DNA of 64,000 nucleotides from Alisma plantago-aquatica (taxonomy: Eukaryota; Streptophyta; Magnoliopsida; Alismatales; Alismataceae): the NCBI GenBank assembly GCA_963693085.1, contig OY856411.1, forward strand, positions 115,126,767 to 115,190,766. The letters run 5' to 3'. The translations under genes and the position numbers were made by a program. Each line of letters starts with the position of its first letter. Position 1 is the first letter of the stretch. Shown here piece by piece: positions 45,321 to 58,259 of this stretch. The notes below the pieces were generated by a model. The model saw nothing but the letters and a program-made list of their open reading frames with translations. It was not told the DNA's origin and ran no database searches.

Positions 45321-48300
45321 TTATGTCCTTCTTACAAAAGCTTCATCTTCATAATATATTTTCACCCTTTCTCCATTCACCTTGAAGGTGCTTGTCTTGT
45401 CTCTAAATATCTCGATTACCCCTAATGGGTATATTTTTATGATAGAAAAAGGGCCTGACCACCTTGTTCTCAGCTTCCTATGAAATAACACGATACTTGA
45501 GTTGAATAAAAGTACTATGACTCCTTCATGAACATATTTGTTCTTCAAATTGGTGTCATTCCATATCGTTGTTCTATGCTTATAAATCATTGCATTGTCA
45601 TAAGTGTGTAGTCTCAACTGTTCAAGTTCCTAGAGTTGAAGGAATCTTTTGCCAGCCTTATCGAGGTCCATGTTCAAAAATTTGATAGCCCATAAGGCTT
45701 TGTGCTCGAGTTTGATAGTTAGATGACAGGACTTTCCAAAAATTAACTTGTAGGGTGTCGTACCTATTGGTGTCTTATATGATGTCTGGTAAGCCAAAAG
45801 TGCATCGTCAAGTTTCATGGACCAATCCTTCCTCATACAACTAATAGTTTTCTCTAGTATCTATTTAATCTATATGTTTTATACTTTGACCTGCCCTGAC
45901 ATTTCGGGGTGATATGGTGTTGCAACCTTATGTTTCACCACATACTTTCTAAACATAGCTTCAAACTTCTTTTCACTGAAGTGTGATCCTCCGTCACTTA
46001 TAATAGTGTGTGGTACTCTGAAGTATGGAAAGATAATTTTCTAGAATAACTTAATGACTGCCTTGGAGTCATAGGTTAGGGTGGCAACATGCTCAACCCA
46101 TTTGGAGACGTAGTCGATAGCAACAAGTATATATTGGTTCTATTTTGATGATGGAAAAGGTCCTTATAGTGGATCCCCCATACATTGAAGATTTCAACTT
46201 CTGCCCATCTTCCATTGGCATCTCATTCCTTCTGCCAATCTATAAGATGACATTCCTTGCATGTTTTAACAAATGACACAACATCCTTGAAAAGAGTTGG
46301 CCAATAAAATCCTAATTGCAAAACTATTTTAGCTATCATTTCTCCTCTGTGGAGTCCCTCGTAAGTCAAAGAATGACATTCCTTTATAATTAAGGGTACT
46401 TCTTCTTCTGGTATTCATCAACGATATAAGTTGTTAGAGAACCTTTTGAACAACAGTTGGTCATCCCAGTAGTAATTTTTTAACTTGGAGAATAACTTCT
46501 TCTTCTGATTATACGTGATCTCCGGTGAAAGTTGTCCACATGCTAGATAATTACAAATGTTTGCAAACCAAGGCAGGCTTTACTCTTCTCATTGTGCCAT
46601 CAAAAGAGCTTCATTGACATAGTTGTCATTTACTAGCAATTGATTTTCTTCATCAAAAATTATCCTTGACAGGTGGTCTGCAACCATATTTTCTTTCCCC
46701 TTTTTTTCGATGATCTCGTAGTTGAACTCTTACAATAACAAGGCCCATCACAAAAGTATCGACTTTGTGTCCTTCTTTTGCATAAGATATTTTATCACCC
46801 ATGATCAGTGTACACTTTTACCTTTGATCCTAGCAGATATGATCTAAACCTATCAAAAGAGAACATGATAGCCAGCATCTCTTTTTCAGTCGTGGTATAG
46901 TTTACTTGGGCTTTGTCTAATGTTCTGCTTGCATATAAAATCACATGGTGTCTCTTATCTTTATTTTGTCCAAGGACTACCCCGATGGCAAAATTGTTGT
47001 CATCACACATGATTTTGAAAGGTAGATCCCAATCTGGTGCTTGTAGAATTGGTGTTTTCGTTAACGCCCTTTTATGGGTTTTGAAGGCATCTAGACATTC
47101 ACTGGTGAATTCAAACTCATCATGTTTAATTAGGAGATTCGAAAGGGGTTTGGCGGTCTTGGAGAAATCTTTTATGAATCTTCTATAACTTCGTACTCCT
47201 GTGACTGACATTGTTGGTGGGAGTTTGGATATCACTTTGATCTTACTTACATCCACTTCAATTCCTTTCTTGGAAACCTTATGGCCTAAGATGATACCAT
47301 CTTGGACCATAAAATGGCATTTCTCCCAGTTCAGGACAAGATATTTTTCTTCACAGCATTGGAGCACTAAAGATAGGTTTCTTAGGCATGCTTCCAAATT
47401 TGTTCCATATACAGACAAGTTGTCCATGACGACTTCTACTATGTCTTCTAGAAAATCTAAAAACATAGATATCATACATCACTGGAAAGTCGTTGGTGCG
47501 TTACACAACCCGAACGACATCCTTCTGAAGGCATAAGTGCCATAGATGTAGGTGAAAGTTGTCTTTTCTTGATCATTAGGATGAATTCGTATTTGATAAG
47601 ATCCTAAATACCCATCCAGAAAATAGAATTAGTCATGTTGAGCTAGTCATTCTAGGACTTGGTCCATAAATGGAAGAGGGAAGTGATCCTTTTTTGTAGC
47701 AGTATTTAGCTTGCAATAGTCAGTGCACATACATCAGCCTGTTACCATCCTCATTGCCACTTCATCTCTATCCTCTCCTCTTATCACTATCATTCCACCC
47801 TTCCTAGGCACCACATGAATGGGGCTAACCCAATTTCTATTACTTATCCGGTAGATGATCCCAGCATCTCGCAGCTTTATAACTTCCTTCTTTATGACTT
47901 CCTTTAGAATTTTTTTTAGCTTCCTCTGTGGTTGGGATAAAGGCTTGGCTGTTTTATTGAGACGAATTCTTTGCATGCAAAGGGTAGGGTTTAGGCCTCT
48001 CATGTCTCCTACAGAATATTCTATAGCCTTTCTAGGCAGCCTGAGCTCCTTTAACAACTTTTCCAGTTGATCATCTGTTAAGTTGGCATTAACGATCACT
48101 AGATTCCTCTCTTCTTTGTCGAGGAATTCATATTTCACCCCTCCGGAAGTGGTTTCAATTTTGTCTTTGGCTTTGGTGCTCTCTTCTCCTTAGGTGTTTG
48201 TTCGAGCGAAGCGTACTTTGCAATCTCGAATATCTCTTCATCATTGTTGAATTCCTCTTCAGGTTGATTCAGGTAGTCTAAGATCTCTACAACCTCTCAG

Positions 48301-48990
48301 TCTTCCATTGTAGGGTCTTGACTATTTAAGGGTTGTATGAGGGGATCAACAATTACCTTGTCCTCTTATACCTCTTCACAATATTGATTGTAGCTATCCA
48401 TGAAGTAGACTGACTCATAGAGAGAAGGTCCCCCCATTGCATCTTGTACCTAAAAACCGAGGTGATCATCCCCTACATGCAAGGTAATGACTCCTTTTGC
48501 TACATCTATTAAGGCTCTTCCAGTTTCTAAGAAAGGTCTCCCAAATATCATTGGGCATTTAGAGTCCTCGACTGTGTCTATCACTACTATATCACATGAT
48601 ATGAAGAATCACACGACCCATATCAGAACATCTTCAACTATTCCTATGGGTCTTGTAAAGGTGTGGTCAGACAACTCGATTCTCATTCCTGTCTTCACCA
48701 TGTCTGTTAGCCCGAGCCTTTATGCCAGAGTCAAGGCCATTAAACTAATGATCACTCCCAAATTGGCTAACCCTTTTCTCTCCACATAATCTCTGACACA
48801 GAAGGGTATGTTGAATGCCCCAAGGTCCCTCTTCTTGGCTGGTAACTCAGCTTGACCAAAGGCGCTTCACATTTTCACCAATTGAAGGGTCTCGATATGG
48901 TCTCCTCTCCTTCTCTTCGTGATCAGGTCCTTAAAGAATTTTTCATATGTCGGCATTTCTTCAATTGCATCAAGAAATGGGACATACAAG
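45321..48990 (-). pseudogene. Athila-1 pol: protease, RT, RNase H, integrase
   Basis: Protease (about 48870-48480) has IFGRPFLETGRALIDV, but its catalytic box reads NLGVII where DLGAS is expected. RT runs 48138-46800: NWVSPIHVVPRKGG, FYFLDGYLGSYQIRIH, FRRMSFGLCNAP, and VMDNLSVYG in place of a YMDD-type box. RNase H follows (APDWDLPFKIMCDD, ILYASRTLDKAQ, TTEKEMLAI). Integrase (about 46400-45650) has an HHCC region, [20 protein letters not shown] and GQVKV, where the last catalytic Glu is Lys. The C-terminal part (45617-45321) has LRTRWSGPFSI. Motifs place it in Athila. Many stops and shifts, plus lost catalytic residues in three enzymes, make it dead. Confidence 0.94.
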
Positions 48991-49059
48991 TGTAGCTTTT
49001 TTATGCATTCCATAAACATTTTGTACCTCTTCTTTAATTGTGCCTTGATTAGTTTTTAG

Positions 49060-49295
49060 GGAAAAGGAACTCTTGGGGCATAGGGGTTTCTCTTTTAAAG
49101 GACTTCTCCTATAGGATCTGAGTTCTTTTCCTCTTCCTCCTTCTTCTTTTCGTGATTCCCTTCTTCTTTACCACTTATAGTTGGTTCTTTTCCTTTAGAT
49201 TCTTCCATTGTTTTCTCATTCTTAGATTGTTGATTACTACAACTTCCTCCCTCTCTAGTGTTGTTAGTGTTAGGATCTTTCAATAATCTCCAAAA
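49060..49295 (-). pseudogene. Gag-protease linker
   Basis: Glu/Lys-rich low-complexity frame (49095-49283, for example EEGNHEKKKEEEEK), continuing gag towards protease as in related elements. Confidence 0.55.
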
Positions 49296-50933
49296 TCAAA
49301 GAGTGTCCATTTTTGCAGTCACCATATTTGATGGAATTTTTCCTAAAGGGTTTTTCATAAGTTCAACCAGTTGTGCAAGAAGTTGATCAATCTGCCTTTG
49401 GTGAGTTTCCATGTCTGCCATTTGAGTTTGCATTGTATTTAGCATTCCTGAATTTATGATAGAACTTTGAGCAAGTTGGTCATTTACTGAAGCTTGCCTT
49501 TTTGCTAAGTTGAATAGTTGAGCAATCATGCCAGTTGGGTTGTTGTCGTTGTCTTGGCTTGGCCCTTGGCCTTGTCCTTGGCCTTGTCGAATCACATTTT
49601 TATTCTGACTCTAGTAGCTACTCTTGTTTGTATGATAGTTAGTAGTTCTAGTGTATTGAGTTGGCCCTACTTTCTTCTTAAATCCTAGAGGAGATTTAGA
49701 TGAATTACTTAGTTGATGTGTGTTTTCTGTAGTTTCTTTGTTGTCATAGTTAAACCCAAGATGGTCTTGTCGTTTGAAATTAACATAAGAGACATTCTTT
49801 GTTTCTTCTTCCCTTTCACTTTCTTTGCTCTCCTCTGGTCGTGTACAAATATAGTTGTCAACTCCATGTCCTCCTCCACATGTAACACATTTCATGACTT
49901 TCTCCATGTGTTTCTTGCCCTTGCCCCCAGTGTCTTTTAACTATTTGACATCAGTGGTGATTTCTGAATATGAGCTGTAATAGTCTGTAAGGTCTTAGCT
50001 TCGATTGATGGTTCTTTAGATCCTGCATTCTTCACTAATCCTCTATCGTTTCTATCATAATCCAAGCCTTCTTGCAGTGCAACCATTTTATCGATTATCT
50101 CATACTTCTGCTCAGTTTCTTACCCAGAAAGTCACTTTTAGCGGCTGCATTTAGTCAAGTTCTCTCAGTAGGAGTTCTTCCATTGTAAAAGGTGGTCACT
50201 AGGAATCTCTTATGGTAGTTGTGGTGAGGGCAATCTCTCAGGTATTCTTGAAAGCGTTTCCATGCCTTGTGAAGGTTCTCTCCCAGTTTTTGTGCAAACG
50301 AAGTGATCTTTTGCATATTACAGATAGTTCTCTCAGTAGTATAAAATTTAGTGACAAAGCCATCTACAAGGGTCTCCATCCATCTATGGACTGGTGGGGC
50401 AAGTTGAGGTACCAGTATTGAGCTTTTCCTTCAAGGGAGAAATTGAATCCTTTACAATATATCACTTCTTAAGGAACTCCCCTCGTCTAAATGGTATCAC
50501 AGATGTTTTTGAAGGCATCAAGATGATGGTATGGATTTTCACACCTTAAATTTCCATGGAAGGTTTTGTTCTGGATCATCGAGATTACAACTGGTTTCAA
50601 TTCAAAGTTCACTGCATTGAAGTGCGGGCTGACAATTGGGCATATGGATTTGCTTTCTCTAGTTGCGGCCAACTCTATGTGAGTTTTTACTTCTTCATCA
50701 TCTTCACTCTCACTGTCTCGGTCATCTTGTTCATGCTTATTCTTGTGGTGATTGTGAGGGTGCCTTCTACAATAATGGTGATGTTGTTCTTCCTCAGGTC
50801 ATTCTTCCTCGCGGTGATGACCATCTAAGTGACGATCATCTCTATCTCAGTAGGTCTCATGCGGCGATGGGTCATGTTGAACTCTTGCATTTTGATCATC
50901 CCCAGTAAGACTGTCGTCCACACGAGGCGGCAT
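49296..50933 (-). pseudogene. Athila-1 gag
   Basis: ATG at 50933 starts MPPRVDDSL. The Retrotrans_gag core follows: NFELKPVVISMIQN, AFKNICDT, then after frame breaks a WYLNLPHQSI-like stretch and AWKRFQEYLRDCPHH (about 50270). A zinc knuckle CVTCGGGHGVDNYIC lies near 49880, and a Gln/Gly repeat (QGQGQGQ) near 49560. Several stops and shifts break the frame. Gag would form the particle that packages element RNA. Confidence 0.88.
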
Positions 50934-51157
50934 GGTGACTTGAGGTTAAGGTGAAAAATCGAACGGATTTGTTTCCCTCCGGGTTCGCTGGATAGTCCGC
51001 ACAATTGAGTTAGCAAATTGGATGTGTTACAATGAACTATTCTACATAATCACAGGGTATCATATTTAAGGTTTATGTGCAGTCAAGCTTATTACTAAGC
51101 TTGGGGCATCAGAGTATAGTGAGTGGACTCAAGTTCTTAACAGTGTCGTTTTGCCAT

Positions 51158-51176
51158 GTCCCCAACAATGGAACCA
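51158..51176 (-). other. Athila-1 primer-binding site (Asp tRNA type)
   Basis: On the minus strand TGGTTCCATTGTTGGGGAC starts six bases after the 5' LTR. The lineage standard is close to TGGCGCCGTTGCCGGGGA, so several bases have drifted. Confidence 0.8.
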
Positions 51177-51182
51177 AAAAGT

Positions 51183-52782
51183 TGACCGGCCTAAATTGTG
51201 CGTTCAAAATGGAGCGGATCAAGAGTAGTCAAACCTTTAAGATTATAACCCGACACTCCAGCCCCCGCAACTATTATACGGGGTTCGATGTAGTAATCGG
51301 GATCGAACCATAGGGACAAGGTCGGCAGGTGTTAAACACACAGGGTCTCACACTCATACACTCCAGACAAATAGATGGGTGTAAAAAAATTGTTCCCCAA
51401 GGAATGATGGTACTCCAGTCAAAACAAAGAAAGTTAAAGGAAGGAAAATAATTTAAAGAGAAAAACAATTACGAAGGAAACATGGATCTAGTTTCACCTA
51501 CTAAAATCTCTCACCAACATGAAAAACTCACACCCCTTCATATACTCCTATCAAGATTACAAGCAGTCATAAAAGTGTATATTCCCTCCTCTCTCAAGAT
51601 AAGGATAGATCTAGGATCTAAGGTACCCTATCTCTCGAGATAACTACCCTACAACCGCAAAACAAGCCATATGACCATAAACTTTAGCATTCCAACACTT
51701 TCATGCATTCATACTACTCATAACACTAGATAAGGAAAGTACTACTCTTTCAAGGTACCAACAATCAAACATCACAAGAAGGTAGCTAAGCATACAAGTA
51801 AAGCATTAAGAACAAGCGTATAATCTTGATAAGACCATATATATATTCAAAGGGGAGTAAGAATATACATGTTGGGAGAGCCTTAGTGGCTACTCCCAAC
51901 CCAAGTTAGATGTTTAGCCACACATGTTGGCAGGCAGCATAATGACATTACAAAATGATAGATACATCAACTACCACAAAGAGAGGGTGGGGTACAACAT
52001 AAAGAGGATGATAGATCTAGATAAAGGGAGAATATGGTGATACACCAATATACTCCTTCGAATCTAGATATAGAATGGACGATGCAGAGGCTTCTCCTTC
52101 CTTCAAAGAAGAGGGTGGTCAATATTGTCTCTCCTCTAGCTTCCACCTTCATAGATCCCAGACTGATGGATGTGGGTGACTATGGAATTTGGCAGCACTT
52201 CGTGGTCCTTGATGATCTGATGTTGTGACAACTCAAGGTGGGTGGCCTATTTATAGGTGTTTCCCTCTAACTTAACCAGCCAGGCCACAGATGAGGTAGG
52301 GCCTCGGTCATGACTTGGACATAAGCCATGGTCAAGGTAAGTCCTCAGTCGCAACTTGGATGTAAGCCACGGTCGAGGTAGGGCCTCAGTCATGACTTGG
52401 ATGTAAGCCATGGTTGAGGTAGGGCCTCAGTTGCAACTTGATCTCGGTCGAGACTCCCATGTGATTAGGGTGTGCAGGATGTAGGACACGGCCAAGGGGA
52501 ATTCTTGGGCATGGTAGGACTTCAATCATGGGAAGTCCTCGGTCACGGGGCATAGAGATGGTGATGAGGGGCTTCAATTGCGGTAGGGCCCTTAGTTGAC
52601 GATGTAGCTGCGGTCGAGGTGTTAGCCACAACCATGTCTTGGCATGACCCTGCAAAGATGAAAGATGTGTGCAGTTGAGATTTTTGGCATAAAGTACTTA
52701 AATAAGTAGAAAAAGTCTATAAGAGGTATGCTAGGAAAAGTATAAAACATATGCAAAAAGTGTCTATAGTGAGATGTTATCA
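51183..52782 (-). repeat. Athila-1 5' LTR, complete
   Basis: 1600 bases from TGACCGGCC on the plus strand (the LTR 3' end) to GTTATCA (LTR start TGATAAC on the minus strand). Collinear with the two 3' LTR pieces. It includes the 42-bp tandem array at 52290-52445. Confidence 0.93.
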
Positions 52783-52787
52783 TCCTC
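52783..52787. repeat. Athila-1 target-site duplication, right
   Basis: TCCTC, identical to 24056-24060. Confidence 0.9.
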
Positions 52788-54168
52788 TCAAACAATAGAA
52801 AAAATAGTTTCTATACAAGGGAGTGACCAACTAAGAGAAAGGAAATGCAAATTGAGGTTTTCTAACATATAAGTAAGTCAAATTAGAGAGATATCATGGA
52901 AAGTCTAAGTCATACTCAATGTGTCACATGATCTCCCTATTTATAATGCCATATTCAAAAATTTCTATTATGGATGGAGTTCCCTAAAATTTGAATTGAA
53001 AGAAGGGGATAAATCTTTGTGGTGGCCTATCATAGAGAGAATGGGTGCAAGGAATGGGTGGACTTAAACTAGATATCAGACATAATCCAATTCATTAATG
53101 CAAAAAAAAGATTATCTAACTATATGAAGCACGTAATGAAAGACTCAATGTATCCTACTTCTTCAATGTTTGGTGAAATGATTAATGTTATGAATGTCCC
53201 ATATTAATAATGATGAGTGAAGGTGAAAGGTATTTTAATATTGAATTCCACAAAATTATTTCTTTTAAAAGAGAAGTAATTGTTTCCATTTTTCCTTTTC
53301 CTTTTTCTCCTTTTCTTGTTATTTTCACTTTCTCTTGCATTTTTTCTTGAAAACAAAATTAGCCCTATATATTTGATGTACAGGATAGAGCATTTTACAA
53401 ACTTGGAGAAGGAGTGAGTATATCATATTTTTTTTCTATACACTTAGAAGAAGATGTGAAAAACATATATTACACCCAAATGGATGAAATCAAGTATGCA
53501 ATTACATGGAGGATGGTATGCAAACTAACATGGACGGAATGAATTACTTATCCAATAAATATTTTCATGTTTTATGGTGAAAAACTAATCTAAATGCTAC
53601 CGATCATAATGAAATGCAATAAAACATAATAATGACTTCAATCAGTATGAATTCTATGTTGGTGATGAATGTAAATGAGATGATGGTAAAAAAGATCAAG
53701 TAACTAAGAGATACAAACTTATCCTAACCATGATATATGTATCTTCTATTAATTCTTATTATTGGGTGATCCAAAATCTTTATTTTGAATTAACATAAAA
53801 GGTCATATAATGCTTGGTTAGATCCAACTCAAACAACATCAATAAAAAAATTAAAGGGTAGAGTTAGATGAAAAGTTCACCACTCATGTCTCTAAGTTGA
53901 CAGATCCCCTCAATTCCTTATGCAGAGTACTCTTAGAAAAGCAAGATCAAATTCAAAATGTTAGAGTACACAGAGAATAAACTTCAATTGATTCATATGA
54001 GTGTTTCCATAAATCCACTTTTTTCACTAGATAGATGTGGATTCATGTAAGAACATGAAAGTTTTCACTAAAAGTAAGAAAAAGTTGGATAAGATGCAGA
54101 TGTAAACTAAAATGAAACTCTAAGAAAATGAAGATAGATAAATGCAACACAAATGGTTGCAAGATAAA
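52788..54168. other. AT-rich stretch without recognised features
   Basis: No frame or repeat of note except a pyrimidine tract near 53280-53345. It is continuous with 23311-24060 when Athila-1 is removed. Confidence 0.5.
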
Positions 54169-54788
54169 TCATGTTCTGTTCTCACCTAAGATTGAATTTG
54201 ATAATGTCCTCATTCTAAAAAATAAACTCAATGCTAGAATGGGTGTACTAGATAGTTTAGGATCCATGGGAATGGAAAAGGACCAGAGGCATGTTGAGAT
54301 CTTGTGAGTAAAATGTGTCGGTGAAAAGGGGTGGGTCGGATAGCATGGGTGGTGGTTGTTGCTGGTCAAGGAATCATTCACAGCTCTAGTAGTTATCATA
54401 GAGAGGTTTTTGGGTGTACTCCACACGTTGCAGGTACCAATGGAAGTTTTCTTGATTTCTCAGGAGAAGACACTCATTATCGAACACAGAATGTTGATGT
54501 GTGAATAACTAGTTGGCAATGATCCACTCTTGATGGTAGATGAGATGAGTCATCACCATATGCTACTTTTGCTAACTTGTATAAATCATGTTGAACATGT
54601 TATGCATGCCCTCAAAAGATAATAGGTTAGCTTCTAATAGAGTCGAGTAGAAGATGAAGTGCAATACGTAAGTGGCCTATGGTGTGGCCTCCTCTAATAA
54701 CTTGGTGGCAACATCTACACCTCCTTGATCTCTTCATCATCGTCCTCGTCGGCTTCATCATTAGTGTATTCCTTCTGCTCTGGCTCCC

Positions 54789-55736
54789 TCACATCATCGT
54801 ATGGCCATTCTTGATGATGAAGGTCTCAATGTTGAATATATGATCTTGAAGCTCCCTCGTACCCATCTTGGAGATTGCATGGATTCTACCTCCAATCTGG
54901 TTATGAAGCTTAGCATTACAATAATGCTTAAAATCTATATTCTGCTTTGACTCAACATGTTGCAGACTAAAGTTTTTCATGTTGTAGTGTTCGGTGAGTC
55001 TTGTGATTAGACAACCAAAATTGATAGGCAACTTCCTCTTTTTTCTTTTGTCCACTGAGTGCGCATGGTCAAGGAACAACATGACAAAGTTTTCATTCTC
55101 CATTCCTAGTGAAAGGAATGCCAAGAACGTGAATAGGTCAATGGATTTAACCATTCATTGGCTCATTAATAGTCAATGAAGAATGTGAGAGAAGGGGGGC
55201 TTGATGTTGGTGACAAAAGAGGGATGCCACTTGAACTTGTCACGAGATGAGGTTGTCTTGAGCTTACTCCATGTGAAGGAGCGACTGAAATTATTAGGGC
55301 ATTTTCTCATCCTATCATGTATCTTCCCAAATATGATGTTGAATGCCTACAATTTGAGGTGGTGGGTGTCATTGTAGAGTCTAAATTTAACCCAGTCATC
55401 CTCCCAATCTATGTTGCAAGTGTGCCATGTCAGGAAGCACACTTCTAAACATTCTAAGAATTCCAATGTAATCTCCTTCTATGTTGGACATCCTCCTAGG
55501 AAGGGATTAGTGGATCCCTTGTCTTGTGCACACTTTCACAAGTTGTCGGTGAATTCAATGTCCTCCATGAGAGTCGTGTCACTGTAATGGCTGGCCTTGA
55601 ACATGTGTTCCAGAAGCTCGACATGTCTTTTGTTTTTCTCATTTATTTCCAATGTTATTCATGATGTCCTAAGAAGAATGTAGAAAGAAGAAGCTACTAA
55701 ATAAGACACTTCCACTCGAGGCCTCTTTCTTGCCAT
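54789..55736 (-). pseudogene. ATHILA-type ORF of an older Athila relative
   Basis: From ATG at 55736 (MARKRPRVEVS) one frame can be read to 54789 with about six stops. Segments ITLEFLECLEVCFLTW, VKFRLYNDTHHLKL, FNIIFGKIHD, and later LPINFGCLITRLTEHYNM resemble the plant ATHILA ORF family (PF03078 and related transposon-protein domains). It lies downstream of a protease remnant in the same orientation, as in Athila elements. No function is established for this family. The tail towards 54169 may continue it in other frames. Confidence 0.6.
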
Positions 55737-56429
55737 TTTAGATGAAAGATAGACTGGTATGGGAGTTCAATGAAGTGGTTTCTTGTCATAAAGGCTCTTG
55801 AAGAAACACTATTGAATATTTCTTAAAGAGTGCATGCCTAGGTGATGAAAAATCAAATGAACCCATCCTCCTAATATAGGGGAGTCAGTGTCCTTCAAAA
55901 AGAAGTCAGTGTCATAACAAAAGTTAGTGGTTCCGACAGTCACTTCAATACATATGCTCTCTTGGTATTTTTCATTGATACCAATGTATATGATCCAATG
56001 AAGTACTGACTTATGGATCCCTCAAGTTGGTGGTGCTAACAAAAGTTGGTGGTAACAGGGCTCAAGAATCTAGGGGTCGTTTGCAATGGTTTTCATTGGA
56101 TTCTTGTATATTTTGTCACTTGATCAATGCCCAAGGATTGTCTTCTTTCTTTATCTAGATGGTTCTGACACATGTCTATGCCACCGGATTACCTTTGCCA
56201 AAATATGTTGCGTTATGAATCGATTGAATTGGTGCTACCAACATAAGTCAGTGGTACCAAAACGTTATTGTCATTTTTTTAATGAACATCTAAAATGATT
56301 AGGTACCACTCACAAATGTTGGTGGTATTGACTTCTTCATGTTGTTGTGCACTTACCACACTCATCATTGCATCATCATATTGCTAATTGTTAACTACAA
56401 CTGTAAAAGAAAAATTACTATAAAAAAGG

Positions 56430-56475
56430 AAAAACAATTGTGGGATGCCTCCCATTAAGAGCCCTTTTTTAATGT
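56430..56475 (-). other. Post-integrase motif of the older element
   Basis: On the minus strand it reads GGGCTCTTAATGGGAGGCAT then CCCACAATTG. It is like the conserved string found after integrase in Athila-1 at 45183-45230, but here it lies only 50-100 bases from the protease remnant. RT and integrase are therefore missing. Confidence 0.5.
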
Positions 56476-56519
56476 CTTAGGCTTAACATAGAGTCTACCT
56501 CTTTTTGAGATTGTCATGG

Positions 56520-57030
56520 ATTGGTGGTGAGAAAGTCAGAATTCTAGTTTTTTATCTTTGATTCCCATAGTCATGTATCCAAAACTCATGGAAATGATTA
56601 CATCTATTATATCTTGAAATGATTGGCCTAATAATAACTCAGACCCCCTCTTTTTTGGTATATGCATCACTACAAGGCCCACGAGGTACATAAATTCATT
56701 AACCTTGACCCTTATATCCTCACATATACCAGATGCTTTAAATATGGAATCATTTTGTGGTATTACATCATACTAGACTCGGTGGGTTCCCTTAGTCCCA
56801 AATTCAAAAGTGACAAGGAGAATCAAATCGATACTTGCCATAGAATCCAAGAGAGCTTCTTTGAATTTTATGATACCAATAGAACATGGGATGTTGAAGC
56901 ATATTTGGTCCTTCTTCTTCACAGAAAGGTGCCATTGTATCAAAGCATTAACAACCTCATCAACAAAGAAATTATTTGTATCCTTGATGTGGCACTTTGT
57001 TTTGATGATCTACTTCAAAAAAAAATTCTA
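56520..57030 (-). pseudogene. Retropepsin remnant of the older Athila relative
   Basis: One minus-strand frame reads CFNIPCSIGIIKFKEALLDS, then MASIDLI, then a stop, CEDIRVKVNEFMYLVGLVVM and LLLGQSFQDIID. This order matches Athila/Tat proteases (PCSIG, DLGAS, EDV, VDFVV, ILGRPFL). The catalytic box is DSMAS, so Asp is kept but the following Gly is lost. The shadow frames on the plus strand (56662-57139) are not genes. Confidence 0.75.
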
Positions 57031-58259
57031 TAAGTTGGTATTTTCTCAAAAACCCCACCAATTAAAGGTTTATGTGGAGTTTGCAGAAGATATTCAAGAA
57101 GTATTTAGTTTCTCTTCTTTTCCCTTTGACTTAGGGTGATTCGTAGAGTTAACCTCATGAATAGGAATTGGAGGGATATAGGGTTTCTTTAGGTTTTGTT
57201 CCCCTAAGCTTGAACTGGTATCATTCCTTGATTAATGGATCTTGATTTGAGGGGAATCATTTTTTCCTTACTGAACATCTATGCTTTTTGGTGATTGTGA
57301 ATATTTCACTACATGTAGACCATTTCACTTGTTCTTGATGGACAAGAACCTTCTCTTGAACATGGGAGGTGTTTAATACTTAATTCTTTTGCTTCATAGG
57401 CTCCTCGAGAGGTAGACTCTCCCTTCATCCTGTATTTTTTCTACAACCCTTTAACCAATCATCAAAGTCTAAAGGTTGTGTTTTAAGAATTTGCATGTGT
57501 CCTAGAAAATTTGGGTCATATGTGTATTTTGTAGTGCATGCTTTCTCAATTTTTATGGCACATCCATTTCTACTGCAAATAGAAATTTTCTTGTCTTGGT
57601 GATGTTTGTGTGTTGTTTTAGTATTTCTTAAAAAAACTTCATGTGAAGGTTCTTTAAGTATGCCACATTTGATGGTACTTGATATAATTGACATTCTACA
57701 CTCCTAAGTTGTGTCTCCATATTTTGCTTTTCCCTATCATGTTTTTCAAAAAAATCTCTAGTTTTATTAATAAATTTTCCTAGTATGTCCATCAAGTCGT
57801 CATCTTGTTTTGGACCTTGTCATGTGCTTGAGATGGGTCATTTTGAAATTTATTGGGATCTTTTGGGAAAACATTTGTTCTATTTTTTTAAGAATATTTT
57901 GTTCTTCTATTAGGTTGTTTCTTATACATGCAATTTATTCGTCTTTGGATGAATGTATATTCTATTTTACAAGTTTTCTTGCCAAATTGACACTTGAGTA
58001 TTTAATTCAAGAACTTCATGTGACTTCTTGTCACTCTTGGTAGGGGTGAAGTGTTCACACCTTTCATCCATTATGGTTCCTAGCCGTATTTCTCAAGATT
58101 TTGTGGCATTTGGAGGGTTTTTTTTAATGAATCGTACATGATCACTATCAACCATAGTTTATTCTCCTTTGTGGAATCCATAATAAAAAGTTTTGGTTTC
58201 ACTATCATGTTTTTTACCTCTAGTGTCACTTTTCATAATGTCAATTTTTAAGAAAAAAC
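57031..58259 (-). other. Probable gag-protease linker of the older element, then unassigned sequence
   Basis: A minus-strand frame at 57425-57694 (basic, ending DFDDWLKGCRKNTG) lies upstream of the protease remnant, but I cannot match it to gag. From 57700 to 58259 only AT-rich sequence is seen. Confidence 0.4.

Larger units (their letters stand above)
24061..52782 (-). mobile_element. Athila-1: Athila-type Ty3/gypsy element, interrupted by a LINE
   Basis: The outer limits are set by a perfect 5-bp duplication TCCTC at 24056-24060 and 52783-52787. The 5' LTR (51183-52782) has the Athila-type primer site beside it. The 3' LTR is in two pieces, 24061-24592 and 38797-39907, around the LINE insertion, with a polypurine tract at 39908-39925. 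Without the LINE the element is about 14.5 kb, with LTRs of about 1.6 kb. On the minus strand it carries gag, protease, RT, RNase H and integrase, then an extra ORF of about 3.5 kb with an Ulp1-like segment. All frames are broken. Confidence 0.93.

Noticed and set aside
56662..57139. Plus-strand frames of 109-123 codons
   Set aside because: They are the complement of the retropepsin remnant, whose motifs are on the minus strand.
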